This document shows, piece by piece, positions 12,597 to 25,700 of a stretch of 64,000 nucleotides of DNA. The notes beneath the pieces were generated by a model. It was not told where the DNA came from and did no database searches. It saw only the letters and a list, made by a program, of their open reading frames with translations. Origin of the DNA: Leguminivora glycinivorella (taxonomy: Eukaryota; Arthropoda; Insecta; Lepidoptera; Tortricidae); contig NC_062972.1 of NCBI RefSeq assembly GCF_023078275.1, positions 10,476,191 through 10,540,190 of the forward strand, given 5' to 3'. The position numbers and the translations under genes are program-made. The number at the start of each line of letters is the position of its first letter. The first letter of the stretch is position 1.

Positions 12597-13639
12597 ACCT
12601 CATAAAATTTAATTAAATGTTGAAACGTACAAAACCGTTTATATCGATGCGAAAGCACAGAGCAAAAATGCACAAATGTTGTACAAATATACGAGTCGAG
12701 GGTTGAGTGCAAGCCCCCCTAATAAAAATTCGTGTAAAATGCATATACTCATCCTTGACTTCCTTATGACTTAGATAATGTATTGAAAAAGGATGGATAT
12801 ATGCTAGTTATTTCTCTTTTTGGTAGGTGGTCCCTGGTTTTGTGTTAGCTAGGGATGTTACTTTGTCGATTCAATTATCGATAAAATATGCACTTACTTA
12901 CGTTCTCACCTTAAACATAATATAAACGTTAAATATATAAAAGTAACGAAAACATACAATATTAATATAAACATTTCATTTGCATTATTATGTGGCTTTT
13001 TGGCTATGAAAGTCATATATTCATACATTCTTGCCTTCTTGGCTAACCGTACCTACTGATTGCAAATAAATGGTTTGTTTATGTACTTACCTACATAAAC
13101 GGTCACTTCTCTTCTCTTACCAAGTCCTAATATTACATTATCATACCTATATCTCTGATCATAGGTCTGTATGCCTCCCTTTTTCTGTAACGTGAATAAA
13201 AAGGACGGCATGTTGTCTATGACTATATTTCTATGATAGTGTAATATCGGCCTAAATAGTTTGTAAAAAATAGAAGATGGGAGATACGAGTATAAAACAA
13301 ATAAATACATTCTTCTCTTCTCCTAACGCAAAGACCTAAGTAATTTAATTCGTGTAGCATCCCTGTATTAATTTCTAGTCCACCACTCAAGAATCTACTT
13401 ATACTTACCTCAATAATATTTTCTCTATCAAATAGAAAATAAAACAAAACGGCAGTGTAGGTACCAAAATTTATTATTTCAATAGTTTCACCTATTTTTA
13501 GTTTCTTTTTAATAATGTTTGAGAATTTCTGGAAAACTAAAAAATACTATAAGTTTAATTCACTAGAAATGTTACATTACCATTTACCCAGTCTGTGATA
13601 CCTGATCATCATTAATCATTTTTATGTCCTTTTCAATGC
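12597..13639. other. Upstream region of YIPF5, no recognised gene
   Basis: AT-rich sequence with short incidental reading frames on both strands. I see no exon, RNA gene or repeat with clear ends. The YIPF5 promoter should be just right of 12596. Confidence 0.5.
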
Positions 13640-14068
13640 AAGAATGTCAATAGAGTTAATGTCGGGACGTCGATAAAAATGACACATCACTAGTACAAAA
13701 ACATAACCTAAAAACAGTTTGGAGAAACTTCAGAACAGAATTTAACATGGTAGTAGTTATTATATAAACTATGAAAAGATCGTATTTTATGCTTTGTTTA
13801 GATCCTACAAATAATAATATCAATAACTGACCGAAATTCACTAATGAAACACAGCAGGTTCTTGGGAGTTTTCTTTTCTCCATGTACGTAAATTACAGTC
13901 CTTAATTCAATCACACAAGCCATAATCACACAAGGAACTTGAACACATTACAAATAAGAATTTAGCAGGATCATCAACTATCCATCAGGAATAAACACAA
14001 TTAAATTAAAAATCGGCCAGACGACCGCCGAGATATTTGATCTAATATAATACGATTATGTACAATTG
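13640..14068 (-). pseudogene. Decayed duplicate of the THAP-like exon unit
   Basis: On the minus strand ATGGCTTGTGTGATTGAATT (13923 downwards) is a mutated copy of the start of the exon at 14594. GGAGAAAAGAAAACTCCCAAGA still aligns, but the zinc-binding cysteines and the splice donor are gone. Flanks are duplicated too: AAAACATAACCT...GAGAAACTTC (13698-13735) matches 14367-14395, and AATATAATACGATTATGTAC (14044) matches 14723. This is an old tandem duplication of roughly 650 bp offset. Confidence 0.6.
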
Positions 14069-14594
14069 TCAAAGGTAGACACCTGGGGAGACATCTGGGG
14101 GCCTGCTCCATTTCAGCTTCTTGGCCTTCTTTTTGGTGGAGTTTTGGGAGTAAAGGAACCGCGAGCATCGCACCTTGAACTTCGTGTTTCCGGTCTTCTT
14201 CTTCGGAAATCTAAGAAATATATAAAGTTGAATTTGTAAAATAGCTAAATAACAAGAGAATCATAACAAAGAACAATAATCATTGATGGCGTTTTTAAGG
14301 TATGAATATTGATAGGTTATTATTGCAAGGTCGATAAAACACATCACATCACTATGCTAAAAAACATAACCTTTCCGAGTTTGAGAAAACTTCTAAAAAA
14401 TATGCAAAAATCTATACAGAATTGAATAAGATTTGAATTGTATAAACTACTAATATGTACATTTATATTTCTGCCAGGTCGTATCAATAAATATTATCAA
14501 AAACTCAAGAAACTTACCGATGAAATGATATAACCTCTTGCGTGTTTTCTTTTCTTCCTGAATGTGATTTGCAACACTTGATCACACAAGCCAT
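14069..14594 (-). CDS. Putative chimeric gene: THAP-type N-terminus joined to RpL38-like segment
   Basis: Exon 1 (14518-14594) encodes MACVIKCCKSHSGRKENTQE then VISFHR, which looks like the start of a THAP zinc finger (C-x4-C then FHRFP). It ends in a good donor, CG/GTAAGT. Exon 2 (14069-14210), after TTTCTTAG, continues in frame with FPKKKTGNTKFKVRCSRFLY, then KKKAKKLKWSRPPDVSPG and a TGA. KFKVRCSRFLY plus a downstream K-A-x-KLK..PP pattern is characteristic of ribosomal protein eL38. Total 72 residues. The second half of a THAP domain (W, C-x2-H, AVPTIF box) is absent. It may be an expressed chimera, or a THAP exon beside an RpL38 processed fragment that happens to splice on paper. The splice and phase are seen; function and expression are unknown. 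Confidence 0.45.
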
Positions 14595-15219
14595 AGTCAG
14601 AAATGAAACTTAGAACTATCACAAATATACACTGAGCTATTTTTGCCACGATCTGTCAGAAATCCTCACAAAATAAATAAATATCGTCAAGACGACCATT
14701 GAAGTCGCGCTAAAAACTCGAACCAATATAATACGACTATGTACAGTTGTCAAAGATGGAGACCGAGTGTGAAATGACAAACGTATATTTAATTTTGCCG
14801 TATAATAAATGGACCCCAGGTCCGTTTTGACATCAGCATTTAGGGACAACCTTCGAGAAAACGAAAGAAGTTGTGGAATATTGTCTCATTCGCTCATACA
14901 AAAATGGTAATAGTGTGGTGTGAGTAAGATACATGTCACCGAGCTCTTATTTTAGCATGGCTTCCATGCTTTAGTTATACTTCCGTGGTTGAGTGAGTTG
15001 TCAATTATCTGTCAATGTCAATTATGACATTCCACAGTTTACAAAGCTTTTAGGCGCGTCCTACACGATCTGAAATCCAATAAAAAAATTGGTTGTCTGT
15101 AAAGTCGGTTTACGGACGGTAGTTTAACGTGATAACGTCAAACATTACAGTAGTATAGACAGGGGCGGTCAGAGTATAGCAAAAGGGGCCCGATTCTGGG
15201 ACTTTTTTCACGTTTTTTT

Positions 15220-15720
15220 ATTTATTTATTTATTTATTAAAAATACCAAAAGTTAACAGTATTTCACCAAAGCACTTATGTGGTAATATAATTATGTACA
15301 TGTTAAATTGACATAAATAAAAGCAAACACACTTAAAAGTTAAACTATGGTTATTACATTAATCACCTAAGGAGTGTAGAGTCTATGAACCTTAAGAGTT
15401 TTCTGTAAAACACACCAACACTATCAGCAAATATGTCAATATCGTCTGTCTCCAACATGATGCGGTTAAGAGCAGCTCGGGCTCGAGCGGTGCGCCGGCC
15501 GCCGCGAACAGGCGCCGCCGTCGCCGCGCCGGCACCGCGCCCGGCATGCCAACCACCACATTCGCTCTTGGCACTTGCAGCCCCATTCTCTCAAGCACGG
15601 ATGCGTCATCTACTCTATGGTGAAACAGTTGGCGGTAATGCATAATATGCAGCAGTTTCCGTCTGGTTTCTAGAGTTTGAAGACCAACCATTCCTGTTAC
15701 GAATAGAGATGGATACATAT
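15220..15720 (-). pseudogene. 5'-truncated LINE 3' end (CR1/Jockey-like)
   Basis: The minus-strand frame 15392-15718 reads YPSLFVTGMVGLQTLETRRK, LLHIMHYRQLFH and LERMGLQVPRAN. This resembles the C-terminal tail of CR1/Jockey-type reverse transcriptase ORFs. A stop is followed by an AT-rich 3' UTR and a (TTTA)n tail at 15216-15240, as expected for a LINE inserted in minus orientation. The family call is inference. Confidence 0.55.
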
Positions 15721-16002
15721 ATGGGTAATATGATAATATCCGTACAGTCGTTTGTAAATGTGCCTACAGAACTTCCTCTGCACTCTTTCTAGCATAGTGT
15801 TTTGTTCTTATTAGAAAGAATGCATTAAAATTAGCATCTTTTATAAATTAAAGTTTTTTTTTAAAACCTACTAATTTAGGAGTTAGAGTGGTGCAAAGTT
15901 GCAAAATTTTCCCGTAGCATTACTAAGGCGCCAGAGACAGAAAGCGATATCGACGGAGCCCCGCTTATTACAGAAACTGCACAGAATAGGAGAGTGGGGC
16001 CT

Positions 16003-16319
16003 GTAACAAAGGCGAAGAATTGAACTGTAGGCTATTCTCCTTATACTGATCAACATTTGTTCAGTGACTTTTAAAAATTATGAAGTCTTTAAATTTTTAA
16101 TTTTTCATACAACATAAATATTAGCTTCAATGTACGCCATTATTGTTGTCATTGACGTTGTCTGTCACACTTTAGACTTAACAGAATTCACAATACATTA
16201 CCTCTTAGAAAAAACTTTCAAGGGTGATAAAAATCAAAATACAAGTTATTTTTAAAAGTCGCCGAACAAATGTTGATCAGCATAAGGAGAATAGCCTAGA
16301 GTTCAATCGCCTTTGTTAG
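16003..16319. repeat. MITE with about 65-bp terminal inverted repeats
   Basis: GTAACAAAGGCGAAGAATTG...CTGATCAACATTTGTTC on the left is complementary to GAACAAATGTTGATCAG...CAATCGCCTTTGTTA on the right, with a few mismatches. The spacer is about 180 bp of AT-rich DNA. No coding capacity. Confidence 0.8.
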
Positions 16320-16727
16320 ACTCTGTATAAAAGTCGTCATTTTGTATCCTAGACGAGAAACGCGTTAATTTTATTAAAGTGCTAGTGCCATTTACTAATC
16401 TTAGAACCCTAATATCTCAGTAAATATTAATAGAGAAGAAAAAGTTTATACACGGGCGTTCATCTACGAAGAACGAAATGTGGCCATAGCGATGACCTTG
16501 AGGTGGTAGAGAATTTCGATATTGACGTTTACAAAGTCTTCTCCTATTGGTTCTCCCCACCGCTTGTCACTCAGCACTGTCAAAGGTGTCAAATATCTCG
16601 CCGTTATAATTTTCATAATTACAATTTTTCGTCGAGTAGTGAAGTGTTTGCGTTGATTAATTTCCGTACCTTTATTTCTCCGTGATAATTGTGATATTCA
16701 GTGCTACTTGGCATTTTGATCTTCAAA

Positions 16728-19700
16728 ATGCTTCGCAAGTGCTGTATACCCGGCTGTGATAGCAGTAGTAAACGAAAGGACGTTATGCTGCACAAAATGC
16801 CAGCAGCGAGTGAAAAAGTGATAATGTGGAAGAAAACTATGTCAGCAGTATTCAACTTGTTCGAAGGTTTGGCATCAGATGAAATCGGCAAACTGTACGT
16901 TTGCCACAAACACTTCGAAGCCAGATACATCTCTTCAAAGTTGCGCTTACGGCCAAACGCGTGTCCAACATTATTTACTGAAGAAGAAATCACCACGGGA
17001 ACACCGGCTCACCCTTCGGTTGAACGAGGTAGGTAGTAATTATATGTAACTTTACATCGCACGTGGTATTTACGCCGCATTTTTAAAATTGAATCAAATT
17101 CATGTTCAGTGTATTTATAAATGTTTCCAATAGGATAAGATTATGTTGATTGAGTGGTGTTTTGGCCTAGTGGAGAGTGTTCCAGGTTCAAATTCTAGAG
17201 AAAACTTACATGGGTCTCATAGCCATGGGTATTGGTTCCTGAGTAATGGGTGTTTCTTATGTATTTCAGTAGTACAATTTTTTAAATGTCAAGTTATTAT
17301 TGTCTAAGTACCTACCACAAAGGCCTTAATTGAGCTTAGCTGATTGTGTAGCCTAGTATTTAATTCATCATAACTATACACATACTTTATTATAAATCAA
17401 CATTTAGTTTATTATGTCCAAATAATTTGTAATATTCAGACAGACAAATATTTAGGTAATTTGCTTTGGTGTAAATAATTTTGAATAAATGTGTATATAT
17501 TTCTATAGTCAAATTGTTGTGTAATTGACGACCGGTCTGGCATAGTCGGTAGTGACCCTGCCTGCTAAGCCGCGGTCCCGGGTTCGAATCCCGGTAAAGG
17601 CATTTACTTGTGTGATTAGCACAGATATTTGTTCCTGAGTCATGGATGTTTTCTATGTATATAAGTATGTATTTATCTATATAAGTATGTATATCGTCGC
17701 CTAGCACCCATAGTAGAAGCTTTGCTTAGTTTGGGGCTAGGTTGATTTGTGTAAGGTGTCCCCCAATATTTATTTATTTATTTATTATCAAAATATAAAA
17801 TTGGGCCTTTTTTACCAGGATTCATTGAACTTGAAATGAGGAACTCTGACCACTCGTATGCAAGGAGATGTCATATTGACCACACTTATGCCATGAGCGC
17901 ACCAACAAATAATTCAGATGATGCTGCTGGTTTACCGCCACACATCACAACTGGAGCTGATTCAGGTAATTTCATAATAATTTAATGTCCTGTCTCATGT
18001 CATGTGTTTAGGCTTCAAAAAGTGACTGCAAATCTGTTTTTGTATTTCCATCTTGGAAACAGTGGAAGGCTATATCTTTTCCCGATGACATACAAGGGGG
18101 CAAAGTTGTTGTTTAACCACATGCCAATATTGATACCCGAGCAAGCTAAATATTCCAATATTTAACTGTGAGTGTAGCAAGTGGTTGAGAATGTGGAATC
18201 TTGAGCGTTGCGAGGATTTCAAGGCACGAAGGTTTAACAAATTTTGCCACCGAGTGAAAAACAACATTTTCTCCCAAACCAACAAGGAGAAAATATTGAC
18301 TGTAGAACAACAAACTAGATCAAATCTATACATTAATCATACATTTAGGTTTCATAATCATCATATAAATGTCTATTCAACCTTCAGTTTACCTGCTAGC
18401 TGTGGGCACCAAGTTAAAATCTGTATGAAATTATTTTGCATTCTTGCAACTTTCTCATCAGTTTTTGCCTTTACAAGTTGGTGTGCTGAACATACATTTG
18501 TTAGTGATCTACCAGACTTCATAGAAACTTAGAAAGTGTCCATATCCCATTTAATTACCTATTAACTTTAAATAATTTATTCATGTAGGTACTATTTTAC
18601 GTTTTCAGGTGGAGTTACACTGGAACATATTACACCGAGCGTAGAACTGTCTATTGAGCCGTCATCCTGTCTTAATTCAGGTAAATATTACAAATAATTT
18701 GTTAGTGTATACAAACATAATTTATATTAAGTATGTTCATTTCTTGATCTATCAAAGTGAAAGTCAAAATATTCTTTATTCAAATAGGCTTACAATAAGC
18801 ACTTTTAAATAGTCAACAATGTACAATATTCATCTTATTCTAAATATCAGAGCAATTTATTGGTGCAATAAACAATATTGTTTTAAAACTACATGGAATT
18901 AATACAATTATATAAATGTATATTGTATAAAAAACAGGGTTCGAGGATATATATCAGATATATATCCAGCTGGGTTCGACGATATATATCAATGAATATA
19001 AATATCCGATATAATATCATTTTTTGTATAATTATTGCAATACAAAAATGGTAAAAAAATGTAACATTGTTTAAAATATAGTTTTTATGTGTTTGTTACT
19101 TTTTTTCTACTATATGATATGTTTTTTAGTAGATTTTTCCTAATCTAAAGTAGTATTCATAAATAATGCAACAAAATAATAATATGCATTCCATACAAAA
19201 TGGATATATATCAAAGGATATATATCCGATATATATCATAAATATCCGATATTTTGATATTTATTATAAATATCGGATATTTTCGAACCCTGAATTAAAA
19301 AATATCCAATAGAATAAGCTATTAGCCAAGTCCATTCAGAGCGATTCGCCTCAAATCTCTTCGCGTGGAAAACGTGCAGTGTAGAGTGTGTAGGGCGAGC
19401 CGCTCCGCTACTAGCCCATAGTCTGGATGTGAGAGATAAAGTAGGTAAAAAAATTCAGCGACAAAAAAATTCCGTGGCCGCATACCCTAATACAAATGAA
19501 AAATACATGAATATAAAGACCAGTGTTGCGAATTCATATCGTTTTACTAAAAAAATATTTATATTAATAATTTAAGTTATTATACATTTACTTACATTAT
19601 AAAGATATTTTATATTTATCATTTTCAGAGTGCGTCCAATCCAGCGCAGATCAAGCCTGCTCGTCGCTCGTCACGGCTGTGATGTCGTCGTTTGAGCCAA

Positions 19701-22700
19701 CTTCACCACAAACAGGTAGCAATAACATACATTGGATAATCGAATTAAAGGGCTACTTTTTAACCGTCGGCCTCATATCTCTCAAGAAGGACGGTTATCA
19801 AGTCGTCTGTATGTTTTTTTTTTTTATGTTTGTTCCTCGATATCTCCGTCGTTACTGGACCGATTTTGAATTTTTTTTTGATTGAATGTATATGCGTACA
19901 GATTAGTCCCATTTTTCTCAGAACCCAGTTCTGATGATGGGATCCTGGAGAAATCGAGGGAACTCCTCAAATCTGAAAGGCATACATATGGTGATTTTTG
20001 TGTTTTTAAAGGAACAGCATGCATTTAGGTACGGAACAGTGACATTTGGTGCAGTGGAACTGCTGATGATGGCCAGAACGGAACTCTTCAAATCTGAACG
20101 GCACGCTTATAGTGACTTTGGTATTTTTATAAGAACAGCATGCACTTTCGTCCAGAACAGTGACATTTGGTGCAGTGGAATTGCTGATGATGGTCAGAAC
20201 CGAACTCCTCAAATCAGAACGGCACGCTTATAGTGACTTTGGTATTTTTATAAGAACAGCATGCACTTTCGTCCAGAACAGTGACATTTGGTGCAGTGGA
20301 ACTGCTGATGATGGCCAGAACCAAACTCCTCAAATCTGAACGGCACGCTTATAATGTATTAATTTTTTAGTTTGAATTCGTTTTTATGTTAACTCTTTTT
20401 GTTTTGATTATTATTATTGATATTATACAATTGAATGAATGCATGTGAAATAATTATATTGACGATCATAATGTAAATTCGTATAGGTTAACATAGCATA
20501 ATTTATAATGTAATTTATCATTATGAAATAAATAAAACTAAACTAAACTATAGTGACTTTGCCATTTTTATAAGAACAGCATGCGCTTACGTCTAGAACA
20601 GTGACATTTGGTACAGTGGAACTGCTGATGATGGTCAGAACCGAACTCCTCAAATCTGAACGACACACTCATAGTGACTTTGGTATTTTTGTAAGAAAAG
20701 CATGCATTTAAGTTCAGAACAGTGACATTTATTTAGTTATGTTTGTTAAGCATATTGAGTTTTCAAGTCAAAGTTTGTCAAGCTTCGATTTTTTACAATA
20801 TAATCGGATTCATGAGGAATTGAGGAAACTCCTCAAATCTTAACGTTATACGTATATTCATTTGTGTTGCCATCTAGTAATTAAAGCATTAAAAGCAGTT
20901 TTAAAAAATACTTACACATTTCTACATAATCCAACATTGCAAGTAGCTTTCACCAGAACCCGAAAGGCGACGGTTTTTTTTTCTTAAAAATTATCTAATA
21001 CTAAATCAATGAGGCATACACGGCTCGCTCGGTTTAAATAGTAACAATAAGAAATCCACTTATGCCGAGTGAGCGAGAGTGACAAGTTATTGCAGAAAAG
21101 GACTAATTTCATTTTGGAATCAATGCGAAATCGAGCCTCGTCGAATCGCATTTAAAATGTATGAGGACTCTATTCGACGCGGCTCGATTCTGCCATAGTG
21201 GACGCCAGGCTTAAGTGCAATAGTTACAGTCTGACCAAAAAGACTAGAAATTAAATAGTGGCAACTTCATACATCAATATCCCTTTCAAATCAATGTGTG
21301 ATAAAACGGGACGACACTACGACGTTGCCACTTTTTAATTTCTACTCTTTTTGCTCAGACTGTATAAACTGTATTTTAGGTAGTCAGGTACATACAATTT
21401 TTAGAAATTGACAATCATTAAGAATAAAAAACCGACTAAGTGCGAGTCGGACTCACCCACTGAGGCGAGGGTTTCGTATCCGTACAAACTGTCAATAGTC
21501 AAAATAATCTCATGTTTCTCATATACTCGTACTTAACTCTAAAGACTACTATTTACAAAGTCTATAACATCTAATGACCCCACAGGACCGTGTCTATCGT
21601 AATTAAGTATGTAATTAAACCAAATATGTTTATAATTTTCAGTGGTGGACTCATCAAAGACTAATGCGGCTCAGGCTTGCATCACAACTCCGGGGCCATC
21701 TGTTGATTCAAATGCGGAAAAAACAGGTGACAATTTTTTTTTTTATTTTTTTTTTTTTATGGGATAGGAGGCAAACGAGCAGACAGGTCGCCTGATGGTA
21801 CATTAAATTACAATAACATTCCTAAAGGTATACTATATTCAATAAAGGCTTTTCATTTCGAAGCCAATGCAATTCTCATTTGTTTAAAAAATATAAAGGA
21901 AATGAATATGAGCGTAAAATGCCCCGGCGGACTGCTATGATTTCTAGATGTACTTACTTAAGGTTTTATAATACCTTAAAGCAAGTTGAAGCAAGAAATT
22001 AGTTTATTAATTAAGGTGGCTAGGTACTATATTTAACGGGTTATACCGTTCGTCTTTGAGGCTTTATCCCAATTAAAGTGAACTATTGCAATAATATCAT
22101 ATTTTTTTTCAGAGCCTGCACGAGCATCGGGTGTTAAAGAAAAAAACAGGCGAAAACAACGAACAGCGAAATGGTCTTGTCGCAAACGACTACGAGTTGT
22201 ATCAAACACCGAGCAACTGTCGCCAGAGTGCGAAGTGTTGTACGCACATTATAAGAAAGCGACAAAACAAGCAGATTACTTCAGACGAGCTAAGATGGCG
22301 TCTAAGCTATCACAAGAGGATTCTTTTAAAAAATTAGTGGCAGGAATGAACTCGGTAGCAAGAAAATTTCTGTGGATGCAGGTTAAACTCTGTACTAAGA
22401 GTAAAAAAGGCAGAAGGTTTAGCCTAGAGGAAAAAGTAATTGGCCTCTCAATAATGAAACAAAGCCCGAAATGCTATCGATTCTTACAGAGAATATTTAT
22501 TCTGCCGTCCAAAACGACATTAAATACGTTGTTGCAGAATGTGAACATCGAAGCTGGCATCAATACCCAAGTGTTTGATGTCATTAAACAAGAGGTATGT
22601 ATGCAACTATGGGAACAAGTCAAATTATTTTAACACATATTTTGTTTTGTGTTTTTTAAGTAGTTACACTACTATATATAAATTAAAAATCGAAATAAGA

Positions 22701-25700
22701 TGTCATATATTAAAGAAAAAATGACGAGCATAACCAGTGGCGAAGGCCGGATGGAAGAGGTATGTATGTATGGGTATGAAAGGGATAATTAAGAGCAAGC
22801 TATTAATTCCCCTGGTGTACTCCTATCACTGAGATACACTGAGGATTGAAAGTATTGAAACTTAAGGTGCTATGAGTTGCAAGTGGGACGACTCTTTATG
22901 TTGAATTGTGCTTTATATTGGAAACCTCTAACATTTTTTTCTTTTCAGGTCAGCGAATGGAATGAGGCCAAAAAAATGTGTTCCATAATATTTGATGAGA
23001 TGAAGTTGGACGCTGGCATCCATTACTCTAGGAAACGTGACAATATCACTGGATTCGTAGAATTGTCTGAAAAGACCAACCACTTGGCCGACCACGCTCT
23101 AGCATTTATGATTAAAGGCGCGGTTCATAAGTGGCAACAGCCGGTGGCGTATTACTTCTCCGAAGGTGCCGCGTCGGGTCCGCAGATGAAGGCCATCATC
23201 AAGGACATAGTGGCCGCCGTGTGCGAGACGGGGCTTCAGCCTATCGCTTTGATAAGCGACCAGGGGACTTCATTTCAAAGCGCCTTTAAAAGCCTTCAAG
23301 AGGAAACTAAAAGATCACAAATCTTAGCAGGCCAGAATACCGGTAAGTATTATCTTATACTATAGGTATAGACGGTCAAGCAAATCTTGTTACTTAAAAA
23401 AAATGGGAAATTCAAATTTTTTATTCGACGTTAAACCTTCGCCTCTACATTTTTCAAATTTGCGGCTAGTATTTAGTGACAAGATTTGCTATCTTGTATA
23501 GTATTTTTATAAAAAAGTGTCAGACAATAACTATGTATTTATAATGATAGATATGGATATAAATCATACGCGAGCCTTTATATTCTTTTAATTTCGCACG
23601 TAATATAAAATTAATTATTTTCAATAACCTGTGTGATGATGATGACGGGTTCAATGTGAAATTCGTTTTATAAATATTGTGAACTTGCTGTGTTGTGTTC
23701 ATCATCAATATCTTCCTTGCATTATCCCGGCTTCTTGCCCCGGTTCATGGCTGCTTGACTGATCTCCCACAAAGTACTAAAAAGCTGGGATCCGCTTGTC
23801 AATTTATTCTTGGATATTGGCGGTTTACAAAAAGTTGTTTTCTAGTCCAACTCAGAACTGAGGCTAGGTACCCTAGGCCTTATTGAAATTTGACCAGTTT
23901 CCTCACGATGTTTATCTTCACCGGAAATCAACTGGTCCACATCAAATGTTATATCGGCCATACGGTAGCCATCTCCAAACCGGGGTTGGAACCGGCAGCC
24001 GCCGCGATTGAACGTCCCTTGCTCTTATTGCTAGGTAACTGACTCTTACTGTTCTATCAAAGTAAGATTTAAATTAATAGTTTTTTTTTATATTTCCAGA
24101 CGACACTATACACTTAAATGGCCATAGTCTTAGTGTAGTGTATGACCCGCCACATTTAATCAAAGGAGTGAGGAATAACTTCTTGACGAAGCATATTATA
24201 ATGGACGGCAAAGTGTCGAAGTGGCAAGACTTGGTGGACGTGTACCGCACGGACTGCCGCCACGCGCAAGCTCGCCTGCTGCACAAGCTCAACGACGAGC
24301 ACATACTCCCGGAGAAAATCAAGAAAATGAAGGTATACCTAATTATTTACATGATAAAGGACAAAGCAAACTTGTTGTTTATCTCTCTTTTTTGCTATAA
24401 CTTATTTCAGATTAAAGAAATAAAGCGCTAAATCGGACTTAGTGATCGATAAAAAAGAACAAACCATTAGTATTTGTAGCTTTCACCCCATTTAATAAAT
24501 CTACTCGATTACTTAAGTATATTTATCTACATTCAATAGTATTTTATATAATCGTGATATAATACAGAGCTTTTCAGACGCGTACCATGTTTAGGCCACG
24601 AAGCTTGCTGAGTACGCCTAATAGTACGGTACGAGAGTAAAAAAAGCTTAATTTTATTATTTACTAGCTTTTTCCGCGGCTGCGCTCGCGTCAAATTCGA
24701 AAATTGCGGAATACTCCATACAAACTTCCACCCCCCCCCCCTCCCCCTGTATAGGGAAGTGGCGGGTAAGAAAGAGATAAAAAGTAGCCTATGTCACTCT
24801 TCATCCCTTCAACTATCTCCATTTAAAATATCACGTCAATTCGTCGCTTCGTTTCGCCGTGAAAGACGGACAAACAAACAGACATACACACTTTCCCATT
24901 TATAATATTAGTATGGATTTACAAAAGGCAATAAAATGCGACCGCCTAAGAACGTGCAAAAAGTAGATTGCACGTTCTTAGGCGGTCGCATTTTATTTAT
25001 TTATTTAATTAAAGGTTTACCAACAGTTATATTACAATGAATCTTATGTAGTTTATACTACAATTAAGTACATGCTAATGTATAACTTATTACAGGTAAA
25101 CACAACATTTTAATGTATATCTCCTTATATTTAATCTATGGTTTCAGAGTAAAATTAATTAAATTATATCGCGGCATATGTATATTATTGATCTTTTCTC
25201 CCGTTTATTCCCGTTAGACGTGACGATATAATATTTATTTATATTTGCTATTGTCTTGTTACAGGTGAAAAACTGTGTGCGTGTTTTCAGTCAAACCATG
25301 GCAGCAGCTTTATCTTACACAGCTTCATTTTGTGAGTATCTATCTATTTGGAATGTCTATCAATGACCATATTACTTAATTATATTTCTACTAAGCAGAT
25401 TTCTTGGGACTTAGGACTAGCGCAGTTTCATCACAATGTGTAACACAATCAGAAGGAATCCTGCCTAGAATCCTCCCTTCGGTCGTGTTTTAATTTTTCG
25501 CCACTCGTTTCGAACTTCCTTTTTTACGCACTTGTATCGTAATGTACTATTAATCTGTTTTTGTACAATAAAGAGTCACTACTACTACTAATATAATTCC
25601 ATATAAGAAAAATAAAGTTTACTTTATCTTCGATATAAGCTGTGCTTAGTTTGTGTGGGTGGATCTGTGTAATATTGTTAGTGTGCAGTTACATAACGAC

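Noticed and set aside
18185..18532. 115-codon frame
   Set aside because: Starts within a dispersed repeat (copy at 57138) and has no protein motif.
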